From: an uncultured Ruminococcus sp.
GTDB lineage: Bacteria > Bacillota > Clostridia > Oscillospirales > Ruminococcaceae
Length of the DNA stretch: 6,773 bases
Direction: 5' to 3'
NCBI GenBank assembly: GCA_946404705.1
Contig: CAMJES010000122.1
Coordinates: 1 to 6,773 of the forward strand
Shown here: piece by piece, positions 1-5,437 of the stretch
Numbering within the stretch: position 1 is the first letter of the stretch
How the letters are laid out: every line of letters begins with the position of its first letter
Made by a program: the position numbers and the translations under genes
Notes under the pieces: model-generated
What the model was told of the DNA's origin: nothing
Databases searched by the model: none
What the model saw: the letters and a program-made list of their open reading frames with translations, nothing else

Positions 1-713
1 TCCTTGATATATGGAATTATCTCTTGTATAACCTTTGCATCGGTCTTGATCTCCTTTGAAACCTCGCCCTGTGCAAGCGATATATTTATATAATCGGAAT
101 TGCGGAAACTTTTCGCGGCGTCCCCGATGATGTTCTTTATGATATCGGGAGCGACCTTAAGCTCCTCGCCTGCGATCTTTTCAAGCATTTCGCACATCGT
201 TTCGCGCATTTCGTCCTCGCTGTCGAGAAAATATGCTTCCTTGCGCGAATTGATATCGGAAAGCAGCTGCGCGGACGCGTCAACATACTTGGCGCATTTT
301 TCGAGCGACTGCCTTTTGCCCTCGTCAAAGCCCTCCTTGAAGCCCTCCGCCTTAGCCTTTTCCTTTAAAATGGCACATTCCTTGTTTGCCTTTTCGATAA
401 CTGCGGCAGTCGCGGTCTTGGCATTCTCTGCGATGTTTTTAGCTTCAAGCTGAGCCTTTTCGATTATCTCACGCCGTGCAGCCTCGGTGTTTTTACGGTA
501 TTCCTCAACGGCTGCAGCGACCTGACGGTCAACGGCAGCGCGGAACTCTGCTTCCTTTTCGGCAGCCTCTTTCTGCTTTTGAAGTTCGATCTCCTCAGGT
601 GAGGGGGTATTCAGCTGCTCCGTTTCATCGCCGGGGATAATGACTGTATTGTCGATCTTGACGGGCTGCGCCGAACCGTAGCTGTACGACTGGGGTTTAT
701 ATATTTTAAGCAA
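1..713 (-). CDS. fliH: FliH, flagellar export ATPase regulator (partial, 3' end outside window)
   Basis: FliH binds the export ATPase FliI, holds it inactive in the cytoplasm and anchors it to the C-ring and export gate. The frame is open from 713 to position 1, giving 237 complete codons, so the C-terminal end is missing. Visible: a short N-terminal segment beginning MLKIYKPQSY, a charged Ala/Glu/Lys-rich coiled-coil region at about residues 40-122, and a GxxxGxxxG run (G124, G128, G132) of the type characteristic of FliH. The start is placed at TTG (713-711) because a TAA (716-714) lies directly before it in frame and no ATG or GTG follows until about residue 169. A weak purine-rich SD (GGAGAGG) lies about 9 nt upstream. 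It overlaps the fliG stop by 8 nt, implying translational coupling. Family call is from composition, motif and gene order. Confidence 0.88.
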   Translation of the reverse strand, partial: MLKIYKPQSYSYGSAQPVKIDNTVIIPGDETEQLNTPSPEEIELQKQKEAAEKEAEFRAAVDRQVAAAVEEYRKNTEAARREIIEKAQLEAKNIAENAKTATAAVIEKANKECAILKEKAKAEGFKEGFDEGKRQSLEKCAKYVDASAQLLSDINSRKEAYFLDSEDEMRETMCEMLEKIAGEELKVAPDIIKNIIGDAAKSFRNSDYINISLAQGEVSKEIKTDAKVIQEIIPYIK

Positions 714-1716
714 TTATCTCGTCCTCTCCGCCCTTGCCGATAACAAGCTCGCCCTCTTCTTCGAGGTGTCTTATGATGCCAACGATTCTCTGCTGAGCCT
801 CGTCAACGTCACGCATACGAACGTTATGCAGATATTCGATCTCCTGCTGGATGGATTCCTGCATTCTCTGCGGCATATTTGCATAAAGTGCGGCAGCGAC
901 CTCGGAGTTCGAGCCTTTGATGGCAACAGCAAGGTCTTTCGTTTCGACATCTCTGATAAAACGCTGAATGGACATAGAGTCGAGTCCGAGGATATCTTCG
1001 AAAACGAACATCTTCTTTTTGATCTCTTCAACAAGAACAGGATCTTTCGAGGACAGTTCGTCGAAGATATGCTTTTCTGTTCCTCTGTCGACCTTGTTGA
1101 GGATATCGGCAACAAAGTTTACGCCGCCGACAGTTGTAAGATCCATAGAAACAACTGCAGCGAACTTTCTTTCGAGTGTTTCTTCGATAGAATGAATGGT
1201 TTCCGGCGAAGCGGACTCCATTTTTGCAATTCTCTCAACGACTTCAACTCGCTTTTCCTTGGGAAGCTCCTGAAGAACGGCGGAAGCCTGTTCGGACTTG
1301 ACATAGGAAAGAACAAGAGCAATAGTCTGAGGATTTTCGTTCTGTATAATGGCAAGCAGGTTCTTGTAATCGGATTTTCTGACGAACTCGAACGCTTTTG
1401 TCTGCATAGACTTGGAAACACGCTCCATAAGCTTGCTCGCCATTTCTGCGCCGTAAGCCTTTTCAAGAACGGCTCTTGCATATTCAACGCCGCCCTCGGA
1501 AATGACTTTCTGAGTAAGGCAAAGCTCATAGAATTCGTTGAGCGTTGCGTCAACCACGCTTGCTTCAAGATACGGCAAACATGATATTTCGTATGTAAGC
1601 TTTTCAACGTCATCGTCAGAAAGCCGCTTATAAACGTAGGCAGCATTCTCTGCGCCGATCGAAGTAACAACGATAGCTGCCTTCTGAATATTGGTCAGAT
1701 TTTCGATATCAGGCAT
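706..1716 (-). CDS. fliG: FliG, flagellar motor switch/rotor protein
   Basis: FliG forms the upper C-ring. It binds FliF through its N-domain and FliM through its middle domain, and its C-terminal torque helix contacts the MotA stator. At 336 aa it is the usual full length. Visible landmarks: the FliM-contact motif, here ENPQ (127-130) instead of EHPQ, with the partnering Arg probably R162; the conserved GGV segment (197-199); the MFVF hinge (236-239); the torque helix around SIQRFIRDVETKDLAVAIKG (249-268) with R252 and D257; and a family-typical C-terminus, GELVIGKGG. Start ATG (1716-1714) has a GGAGGA SD formed by the last two Glu codons of fliF. Only 3 bp separate it from the fliF stop. 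No frameshift is seen. The His-to-Asn change is the only notable oddity. Confidence 0.97.
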   Translation of the reverse strand: MPDIENLTNIQKAAIVVTSIGAENAAYVYKRLSDDDVEKLTYEISCLPYLEASVVDATLNEFYELCLTQKVISEGGVEYARAVLEKAYGAEMASKLMERVSKSMQTKAFEFVRKSDYKNLLAIIQNENPQTIALVLSYVKSEQASAVLQELPKEKRVEVVERIAKMESASPETIHSIEETLERKFAAVVSMDLTTVGGVNFVADILNKVDRGTEKHIFDELSSKDPVLVEEIKKKMFVFEDILGLDSMSIQRFIRDVETKDLAVAIKGSNSEVAAALYANMPQRMQESIQQEIEYLHNVRMRDVDEAQQRIVGIIRHLEEEGELVIGKGGEDEIIA

Positions 1717-1719
1717 AGC

Positions 1720-3348
1720 TTACTCCTCCGTTTCGTCCTTCATCCAGTTTTTAAGCAGCTGAGCCACGATCTCCGGGCTGTTCTTTGCAAAATCGCTGAT
1801 CTCTCTGCGGATAGCGACTTCCTTGGTTTCCTCGCCATCATCGAGAAGGCTCGGTATATCGGCAGGATTTGCGCCGTCAAGGTTCATTGTGAACGTATCA
1901 ACAATAGGCTCGTCGCCCATACCTGCGAGTGCTTCGGAAGCAAGTATCTGCTGTTCGAACTTTGCGCGCTTGGTCTTGGCATTTCTCGATGTGATAACAA
2001 GCACAACGACAACAACGATAAGAAGGATAAGAAGAATTGCCGCTGCGACAATAAGCTGATTGAGAGTAAGACCGAAGAGATATACGGGAGATGTTTCGGG
2101 TTCAATATCCGTACCGAATTTCGGGAAGTTCGTGACCGTAACAACGTCCTGTGCGACCTCGGGGTTAACGCCGCCTGCATTTGCAACGAGGTTCACAAGA
2201 TCCATTCTCTGCGCCTCGGAGATATAGTCGGTGTAAACGACCGCCGAAATGGAAAGACCGTCTATCGCATAACCAGCCTTTTCGATCTGCTCTTTATAGG
2301 TATCTACAAGGTAGGTGTTTGAAACCGAGTTTTCGCTCCATGCGCCGTTTCCGTTCGTATCGCCGGTGGGATATGTATCATCGGCGTTGGTTTCTACTCC
2401 GACAACGCCGCCGTCAACCGTAGTTCCTCCCGAAGCCTCGGTCGCGTCACCGTGCTGGAGAACGCCCGTGTTTCCGTTTCCGTCAGCCGAATAGTTGGTA
2501 TTTTCGGAAACCTTTTTATCGAAGTTAAGCACCATATTTACAGCAACGGAAACTCCGTCATCGCCATAAATAGGCATAAGAAGTTCAAGTATCTTGTTTT
2601 TTATCGAATTTTCAAGGTTAGTTTTGAAAGCGAATTTTCTTGTTTCGTCGGCAACAACATCTATCTCGTTTTCGCCCTCTATCTGGGGGATACCGTAGCC
2701 GTCAACGATGCTGATATTTTCATCGGTAAGACCTACGCAGCCGTTTCTGACCGTATTTCTGATACCGACGATCTGTTTATCCGTGAGCTTATAGTCATTA
2801 TTAAGATAAACGGTAACAGCAGCCGTAGGCACCTGACGAAGCGAAGAGATAACGGTGTTCTTCTGCTCCGGTATTGATATTGTAACGGTAGCCTTCTGAA
2901 CGCCCTCGAATGTGCCTATAATCGCACTAAGACGCTCCTGAAGCAGCATTTTTGCATACTCCCTCTCCTGAGAAGAGGTAGTGAACATATCAATGTTATC
3001 CGTGTAAAGATTATAGTTGAGTGCGCTCTTTGGGTAGCCTTTCATAGCCATTTCCATTGTCAGAACGTTTTCCGTTCCGGCAGGTACCATGATAACTCCG
3101 CCGCTTTTAAGCGAAACATCGTAACCGAGATCCTGTATCGCCGTTACTATCTCTGCAGCCTCGCTTGCTTCAAGTCCCTCGTAAAGAATGGTATATTCCT
3201 TTTTGTTGGCTATAATTACAATAATGGCAGCAATAAGGAATATCGCAACCAAAATGGCGATATATGCGATTTTACGCTTTTTCTCCTGGGCAGCCCAGAA
3301 TTGCTTGAACGAAGACGAAAGCTTTGAAAGCTGTTCCTTCATATCCAT
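1720..3348 (-). CDS. fliF: FliF, flagellar MS-ring protein
   Basis: FliF oligomerises in the cytoplasmic membrane to form the MS ring on which the rod, export gate and C-ring assemble. The protein has 542 aa, normal for the family. Order seen: a short cytoplasmic N-terminus; TM1 at about 27-47; a YscJ/FliF-type ring-building region at about 50-225; the FliF C-terminal extracytoplasmic domain at about 250-410, with a low-complexity Gly/Asn/Asp/Thr-rich insert at about 287-340; TM2 at about 428-453; and a cytoplasmic tail ending in an acidic/amphipathic FliG-binding segment (about 510-542, EISDFAKNSPEIVAQLLKNW). Start ATG at 3348 is preferred over the ATG two codons later because the SD-like GGAAGG (3361-3366) is already 12 nt away, longer than usual. 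It lies 41 bp downstream of fliE and 3 bp before fliG. Confidence 0.97.
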   Translation of the reverse strand: MDMKEQLSKLSSSFKQFWAAQEKKRKIAYIAILVAIFLIAAIIVIIANKKEYTILYEGLEASEAAEIVTAIQDLGYDVSLKSGGVIMVPAGTENVLTMEMAMKGYPKSALNYNLYTDNIDMFTTSSQEREYAKMLLQERLSAIIGTFEGVQKATVTISIPEQKNTVISSLRQVPTAAVTVYLNNDYKLTDKQIVGIRNTVRNGCVGLTDENISIVDGYGIPQIEGENEIDVVADETRKFAFKTNLENSIKNKILELLMPIYGDDGVSVAVNMVLNFDKKVSENTNYSADGNGNTGVLQHGDATEASGGTTVDGGVVGVETNADDTYPTGDTNGNGAWSENSVSNTYLVDTYKEQIEKAGYAIDGLSISAVVYTDYISEAQRMDLVNLVANAGGVNPEVAQDVVTVTNFPKFGTDIEPETSPVYLFGLTLNQLIVAAAILLILLIVVVVVLVITSRNAKTKRAKFEQQILASEALAGMGDEPIVDTFTMNLDGANPADIPSLLDDGEETKEVAIRREISDFAKNSPEIVAQLLKNWMKDETEE

Positions 3349-3389
3349 TGTACGAATTTTCCTTCCCGAATTTTAAGATAAGATATAGC

Positions 3390-3701
3390 TTACATCGTCA
3401 TCTGGAGAACCTGATTATAAGCGTCAACAGCGGCATTCTTTACCGCAACAAAGGTTTCGACAGCGACCGAAGCCTTTGTCATATTATTATATATAGTATG
3501 CAGATCGTCAATATCGCCCTGCATAAGCTTTACAGCGTCAATGTTGGACTGCTGCTGGGTTTCCTGAACGTCATTGAAGACCTCCTTGAACACATCGGAA
3601 AACTGCGGTGTGCTTTCGGCAGGTGCCTTCACCTGCTCGGTTTCCTTGTCAAAAACCGACTGAACGGGTGAGATTGCGCTTGAAATAGGAACAATAAACA
3701 T
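3390..3701 (-). CDS. fliE: FliE, flagellar hook-basal body complex protein (rod/MS-ring adaptor)
   Basis: FliE is the first exported axial component and joins the MS ring to the rod. The 103-aa length is standard. The N-terminal third (residues 1-35) is variable and Pro/Ser/Glu-rich. The conserved C-terminal half is helical: a DVF..VF segment (36-42), SNIDAVKLMQGDIDDLHTIY (52-71), then the diagnostic ASVAVETFVAVKNAAVDAYN (77-96). There are no cysteines. It lies 18 bp after the flgC stop. An AAAGG SD (3713-3717) sits 11 nt before the ATG at 3701, a rather long spacing. An ATG overlapping the flgC stop opens only a 4-codon frame and is not a better start. Position between flgC and fliF is canonical. 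Confidence 0.96.
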   Translation of the reverse strand: MFIVPISSAISPVQSVFDKETEQVKAPAESTPQFSDVFKEVFNDVQETQQQSNIDAVKLMQGDIDDLHTIYNNMTKASVAVETFVAVKNAAVDAYNQVLQMTM

Positions 3702-3719
3702 ATCTTTAACGACCTTTCA

Positions 3720-4211
3720 TTACTTACCGTTGAGTGACATTGCCTTTGTGAGCATAGCCTTGACTGCCGAAACTGCGGAAGCGTTCGCTTCATAGCATCT
3801 CTGCGCGGCGAGCAAGTCCATCTGCTCCTTGCTGTTGTCAACGTTGCTCTTATATATGTATCCGTCCTCGTCCGCAAGCGGATTGTCGGGGTCATAGACC
3901 GGAACGAACGGCGCATCATCGTCAATTATCTGCGCAACGTTGCAGCCTGCGAATTTATACTTGTTTTTATGCGAAAGATAATATGTGCCGCGAGAAAACT
4001 TCGGGCCGTCATCATTGCTGCTGAACTTGTCCAGTTCTTCGCTGAATGTTTTCTTTTCGGAAAAGACCACAAGCTGGCGGCAGTAGGGATCTCCCCCTAC
4101 CGAGGTATTGTAGGTTTCCTGATTGGCGATATTCTGCGAGATGATATCAATGCGCAGCCTTTGCGCCGAAAGCGCAGAGCCGCCTATATCGAGTGAATTC
4201 AAGAATGACAT
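3720..4211 (-). CDS. flgC: FlgC, flagellar proximal rod protein
   Basis: FlgC is one of the rod subunits secreted through the flagellar type III apparatus and polymerised in the cell envelope. The family N-terminus is clear: MSFLNSLDIGGSALSAQRLR followed by SQNIAN (25-30) and the PYxRQ-type segment PYCRQ (42-46). The C-terminal part has the typical VYDPDNPLADEDGY (105-118), NVDN (123-126) and a YEAN (140-143) heptad helix ending near residue 163. At 163 aa it is somewhat longer than the usual 135-150, with the extra residues at about 51-88, where the folded insert between the terminal helices lies. It has three cysteines (C44, C90, C139), uncommon for an axial protein. The GGAGGA SD is about 6 nt from the ATG. 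It lies 33 bp downstream of flgB. Confidence 0.96.
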   Translation of the reverse strand: MSFLNSLDIGGSALSAQRLRIDIISQNIANQETYNTSVGGDPYCRQLVVFSEKKTFSEELDKFSSNDDGPKFSRGTYYLSHKNKYKFAGCNVAQIIDDDAPFVPVYDPDNPLADEDGYIYKSNVDNSKEQMDLLAAQRCYEANASAVSAVKAMLTKAMSLNGK

Positions 4212-4244
4212 AATTTTCCTCCGAACTGTCAGACGCCGGTTACA

Positions 4245-4625
4245 TTACTTTGAAATTGCGGTGCGGATCATTGCATAGTTGTTGTTCATCTGATCCATAA
4301 GCGCGCTGTACTGGTACTGTACATCGGCAAGGTCGAGCTGCTCCTTTTCGAGGTCGACATTATTGCCGTTTAGGAGCTGGTTCGTGTTTGTTTCGTATGT
4401 AGTGGAAACTTTAAGTGAAACCTTGCCATTTTCCTTGTCGGTCGGGGTATGGTATTTGCACTTGCACATCTCTTCCTCAAGCACAAGACCGAAGTTAACG
4501 GTTTTGGCTTTAAAGTCGGGCGTTGAGATATTTGCGATATTATTGGATATAATGCGCTGCTTATACCACGCAGCGTCAAGCGCCTCTTCGGAAAACGTCT
4601 GTATCTTATTATCAAAAAGTCCCAT
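4245..4625 (-). CDS. flgB: FlgB, flagellar proximal rod protein; first gene of the flagellar operon
   Basis: FlgB is a proximal rod subunit exported by the flagellar type III system and assembled on FliE. At 126 aa it is normal in length. The conserved N-terminal helix leads into SNNIANISTPDFKA (27-40), the signature of rod/hook proteins. NGNNVDLEKE (87-96) and a C-terminal helix (97-126) complete the family pattern. Two close cysteines (C54, C56) sit in the variable central part. The start is secure: AGGAGG (4632-4637) lies 6 nt upstream of the ATG at 4625. As the first gene after a 336-bp AT-rich gap with promoter candidates, it is inferred to be the promoter-proximal gene of a long flagellar operon continuing beyond position 1. 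Confidence 0.96.
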   Translation of the reverse strand: MGLFDNKIQTFSEEALDAAWYKQRIISNNIANISTPDFKAKTVNFGLVLEEEMCKCKYHTPTDKENGKVSLKVSTTYETNTNQLLNGNNVDLEKEQLDLADVQYQYSALMDQMNNNYAMIRTAISK

Positions 4626-4675
4626 AATCTGCCTCCTAATTTTACAGGTACTTCATCAAACTAATTCGCTAAAAT

Positions 4676-4725
4676 GGTATACTGCTCCCTAAAAAAGGGT
4701 ATAACACTCCATTAACAGTATAACC
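4676..4725 (-). repeat. Three TATAC-containing leader repeats with alternative pairing
   Basis: On the minus strand three related elements follow each other: GGTTATACTG (4725-4716), GTTATACCC (4705-4697) and CAGTATACC (4684-4676). The TATAC cores are 19 and 22 bp apart, close to two helical turns. The first element is complementary to the second (in the terminator-like hairpin) and also to the third (9 pairs with one bulged U). They could be protein-binding repeats in DNA or switching elements in RNA; the sequence does not decide. Confidence 0.4.
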
Positions 4726-4731
4726 CTTTTT
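4691..4731 (-). terminator. Terminator-like hairpin in the flgB leader (possible attenuator)
   Basis: In the flgB-sense RNA, AAAAAGGGU plus AUA (with one bulged U) pairs with UAUACCCUUUUU, giving 12 pairs around a 15-nt loop. The 3' arm runs into six U (4696-4691). Only three pairs are G-C and part of the U tract is used in the stem, so termination strength is doubtful. It lies between the strong promoter candidate and the flgB start, about 65 nt before the ATG, where it could attenuate the operon. It is nearly symmetrical and might also act on plus-strand transcripts. Confidence 0.4.
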
Positions 4732-4745
4732 CACAAAAAATACAA
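4717..4745 (-). promoter_or_regulatory. Weak alternative sigma-A-like promoter nearer flgB
   Basis: TTGTAT (4745-4740), 17-bp spacer, TATACT (4722-4717), giving a start near 4710 and a leader of about 85 nt. The -35 matches consensus at only three positions and the -10 at five of six. The -10 falls inside the 5' arm of the leader hairpin, so the two readings compete. In DNA this AT-rich such matches arise by chance. Confidence 0.2.
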
Positions 4746-4855
4746 GAGATATTACAAAAATTATATCTTAAGACGTAACAATTTTTTTTTATAAATTCTA
4801 TGAATTTTTTCTAAATGTAACAAAAATAACCATAAAATTAGACTAAAATCGACTT

Positions 4856-4881
4856 TTATCGGAATATTTTTGTGCAAATTA
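4856..4881 (-). promoter_or_regulatory. Sigma-28/sigma-D-like promoter overlapping the sigma-A -10
   Basis: TCCGATAA (4863-4856) matches the flagellar sigma -10 consensus GCCGATAA at 7 of 8 bases. A TAAT (4881-4878) lies 14 bp upstream, where TAAA is expected. The -35 half is embedded in the TATAAT of the sigma-A candidate. Rod genes are normally early class and sigma-A driven, so this would be an added feedback promoter. The match is suggestive, not strong. Confidence 0.3.
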
Positions 4882-4906
4882 TACAATCTGTAACTTTTTT
4901 AATCAA
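4878..4906 (-). promoter_or_regulatory. Sigma-A-type promoter for the flgB operon
   Basis: TTGATT (4906-4901), a 17-bp spacer, then a perfect TATAAT (4883-4878) on the minus strand, predicting a start near 4871 and a leader of about 245 nt. An A-rich spacer and the T/A-rich upstream DNA from the terminator U-tract could act as an UP-like element. It lies just downstream of the preceding operon's terminator, which is where an independent promoter is needed. Confidence 0.6.
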
Positions 4907-4917
4907 TTCAACAAGTT

Positions 4918-4963
4918 TTAAAAACAAAAGCATATACGAAACGATCGTGTTCCGTATATGCTT
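4918..4963 (-). terminator. Intrinsic terminator of the PilZ-ParA-ComFB-like operon
   Basis: Arms 4963-4953 and 4938-4928 are perfectly complementary over 11 bp (AAGCATATACG/CGTATATGCTT). After one A-C mismatch, 3 more pairs close a 6-nt loop. The 3' arm continues in the minus-strand RNA as UUUUGUUUUU (starting within the stem's final UU). The first two stem bases are the AA of the upstream gene's TAA stop, so there is no spacer between coding sequence and terminator. Confidence 0.82.
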
Positions 4964-5423
4964 ATTTATCCGTTTTATGTTTTGGAAGTGCGCGGCGGTT
5001 TATGGCAATTCTAACCATTTCGTTTGTAACGCTGCGCGTATATTTTTTCTTCATTTCGTCCGCTTTTTTCTTGTCCTTCGGTGTTTTTATCTTGCAGGAA
5101 AGGAACGGAACAGCGTCAAGCGCTTCCGCCATTGCTTCGGCGAAGCATCTGTCGCAGGTACAGCAGTTGAACCTTTTCAGCGCGATCGGCAGAAGCTCGG
5201 TTATAAGCTCGGAACTTACGCATATCTCGGTCGTTTCGCCCGACTGACTGTGAACCTCGGGAACAGCTTTTTCAGCCTTTTGGGGGCTGTTTGAATGCAT
5301 TTCGATGACAGACTGCTTGAACTCGTTATCGATTATCGGGTTGGTTGCAGTATTTTTTCCCGTGATAAGCTTCATAACTGCGTCGGTCTTATGCGATATC
5401 CTTGCCGCAGAGCTGCCTGCCAT
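4962..5423 (-). CDS. Small protein with ComFB-like CxCxxC domain
   Basis: 153 aa, no signal peptide or membrane segment, so cytoplasmic. The C-terminal half resembles the ComFB family: a helix at about 70-85, then CCTCDRC (C87, C88, C90, C93) leading into FAEAMAEALDAVP (94-106), where ComFB proteins have C.C..C followed by D.xAlaLN..P. A lysine-rich stretch (111-127) and a final helix follow. ComFB was named from the Bacillus competence operon; cyanobacterial members have, as I recall, been reported to bind cyclic dinucleotides. The N-terminal ~65 residues are an extra polar, probably disordered extension starting with a basic segment (R8, K12, K18, K23; one acidic residue). The start is secure: AAGGAGG (5431-5437) is 7 nt upstream and overlaps the ParA stop. 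Whether the cysteines bind metal is unknown. It could be a cargo adaptor or ligand sensor for ParA. Family assignment is by eye. Confidence 0.65.
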   Translation of the reverse strand: MAGSSAARISHKTDAVMKLITGKNTATNPIIDNEFKQSVIEMHSNSPQKAEKAVPEVHSQSGETTEICVSSELITELLPIALKRFNCCTCDRCFAEAMAEALDAVPFLSCKIKTPKDKKKADEMKKKYTRSVTNEMVRIAINRRALPKHKTDK

Positions 5424-5430
5424 AGCTGTT

Positions 5431-5437
5431 CCTCCTT
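5431..5437 (-). promoter_or_regulatory. SD of the ComFB-like gene fused to the ParA stop codon
   Basis: TAAGGAGG: the last two bases of the ParA TAA stop (5438-5436) are the first two of a full AAGGAGG ribosome binding site, 7 nt before the next ATG. This arrangement supports co-transcription and probably reinitiation by ribosomes finishing ParA, keeping the two products in related amounts. Confidence 0.8.

Larger units (their letters stand above)
4626..4961. other. AT-rich intergenic region and flgB leader
   Basis: No coding frame on either strand here shows protein-like composition or an SD. The stretch is strongly A/T-biased with several homopolymer A/T tracts (for example nine T at 4782-4790), unlike the flanking genes. 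Moving toward flgB it contains the tail of the upstream operon's terminator, a sigma-A-type promoter, an overlapping sigma-28-like -10 box, a small imperfect AGATAT/ATATCT inverted repeat (about 4747-4768), and a terminator-like leader hairpin with TATAC repeats. I looked for conserved c-di-GMP riboswitch (GEMM) elements and saw none. Confidence 0.85.

Noticed and set aside
766..1584. 272-codon open frame on the plus strand
   Set aside because: It lies entirely antisense within fliG, whose product is unmistakable. The predicted protein has no recognisable family features and no SD; the frame is open because of the codon use of fliG.
3706..3720. Four-codon reading frame (MKGR) starting in the flgC stop codon before fliE
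   Set aside because: ATG overlaps TAA as in coupled genes, but the frame is too short to support as a gene. The nearby AAAGG more simply serves fliE.
4626..4871. c-di-GMP riboswitch in the flgB leader
   Set aside because: Expected for some clostridial flagellar operons, but I found none of the conserved GEMM-I core blocks on the flgB-sense strand.
4872..5294. 140-codon plus-strand frame starting in the intergenic region
   Set aside because: Mostly antisense to the ComFB-like gene and running through the terminator hairpin. Composition is Phe/Leu-rich as expected for an antisense shadow, and there is no SD.
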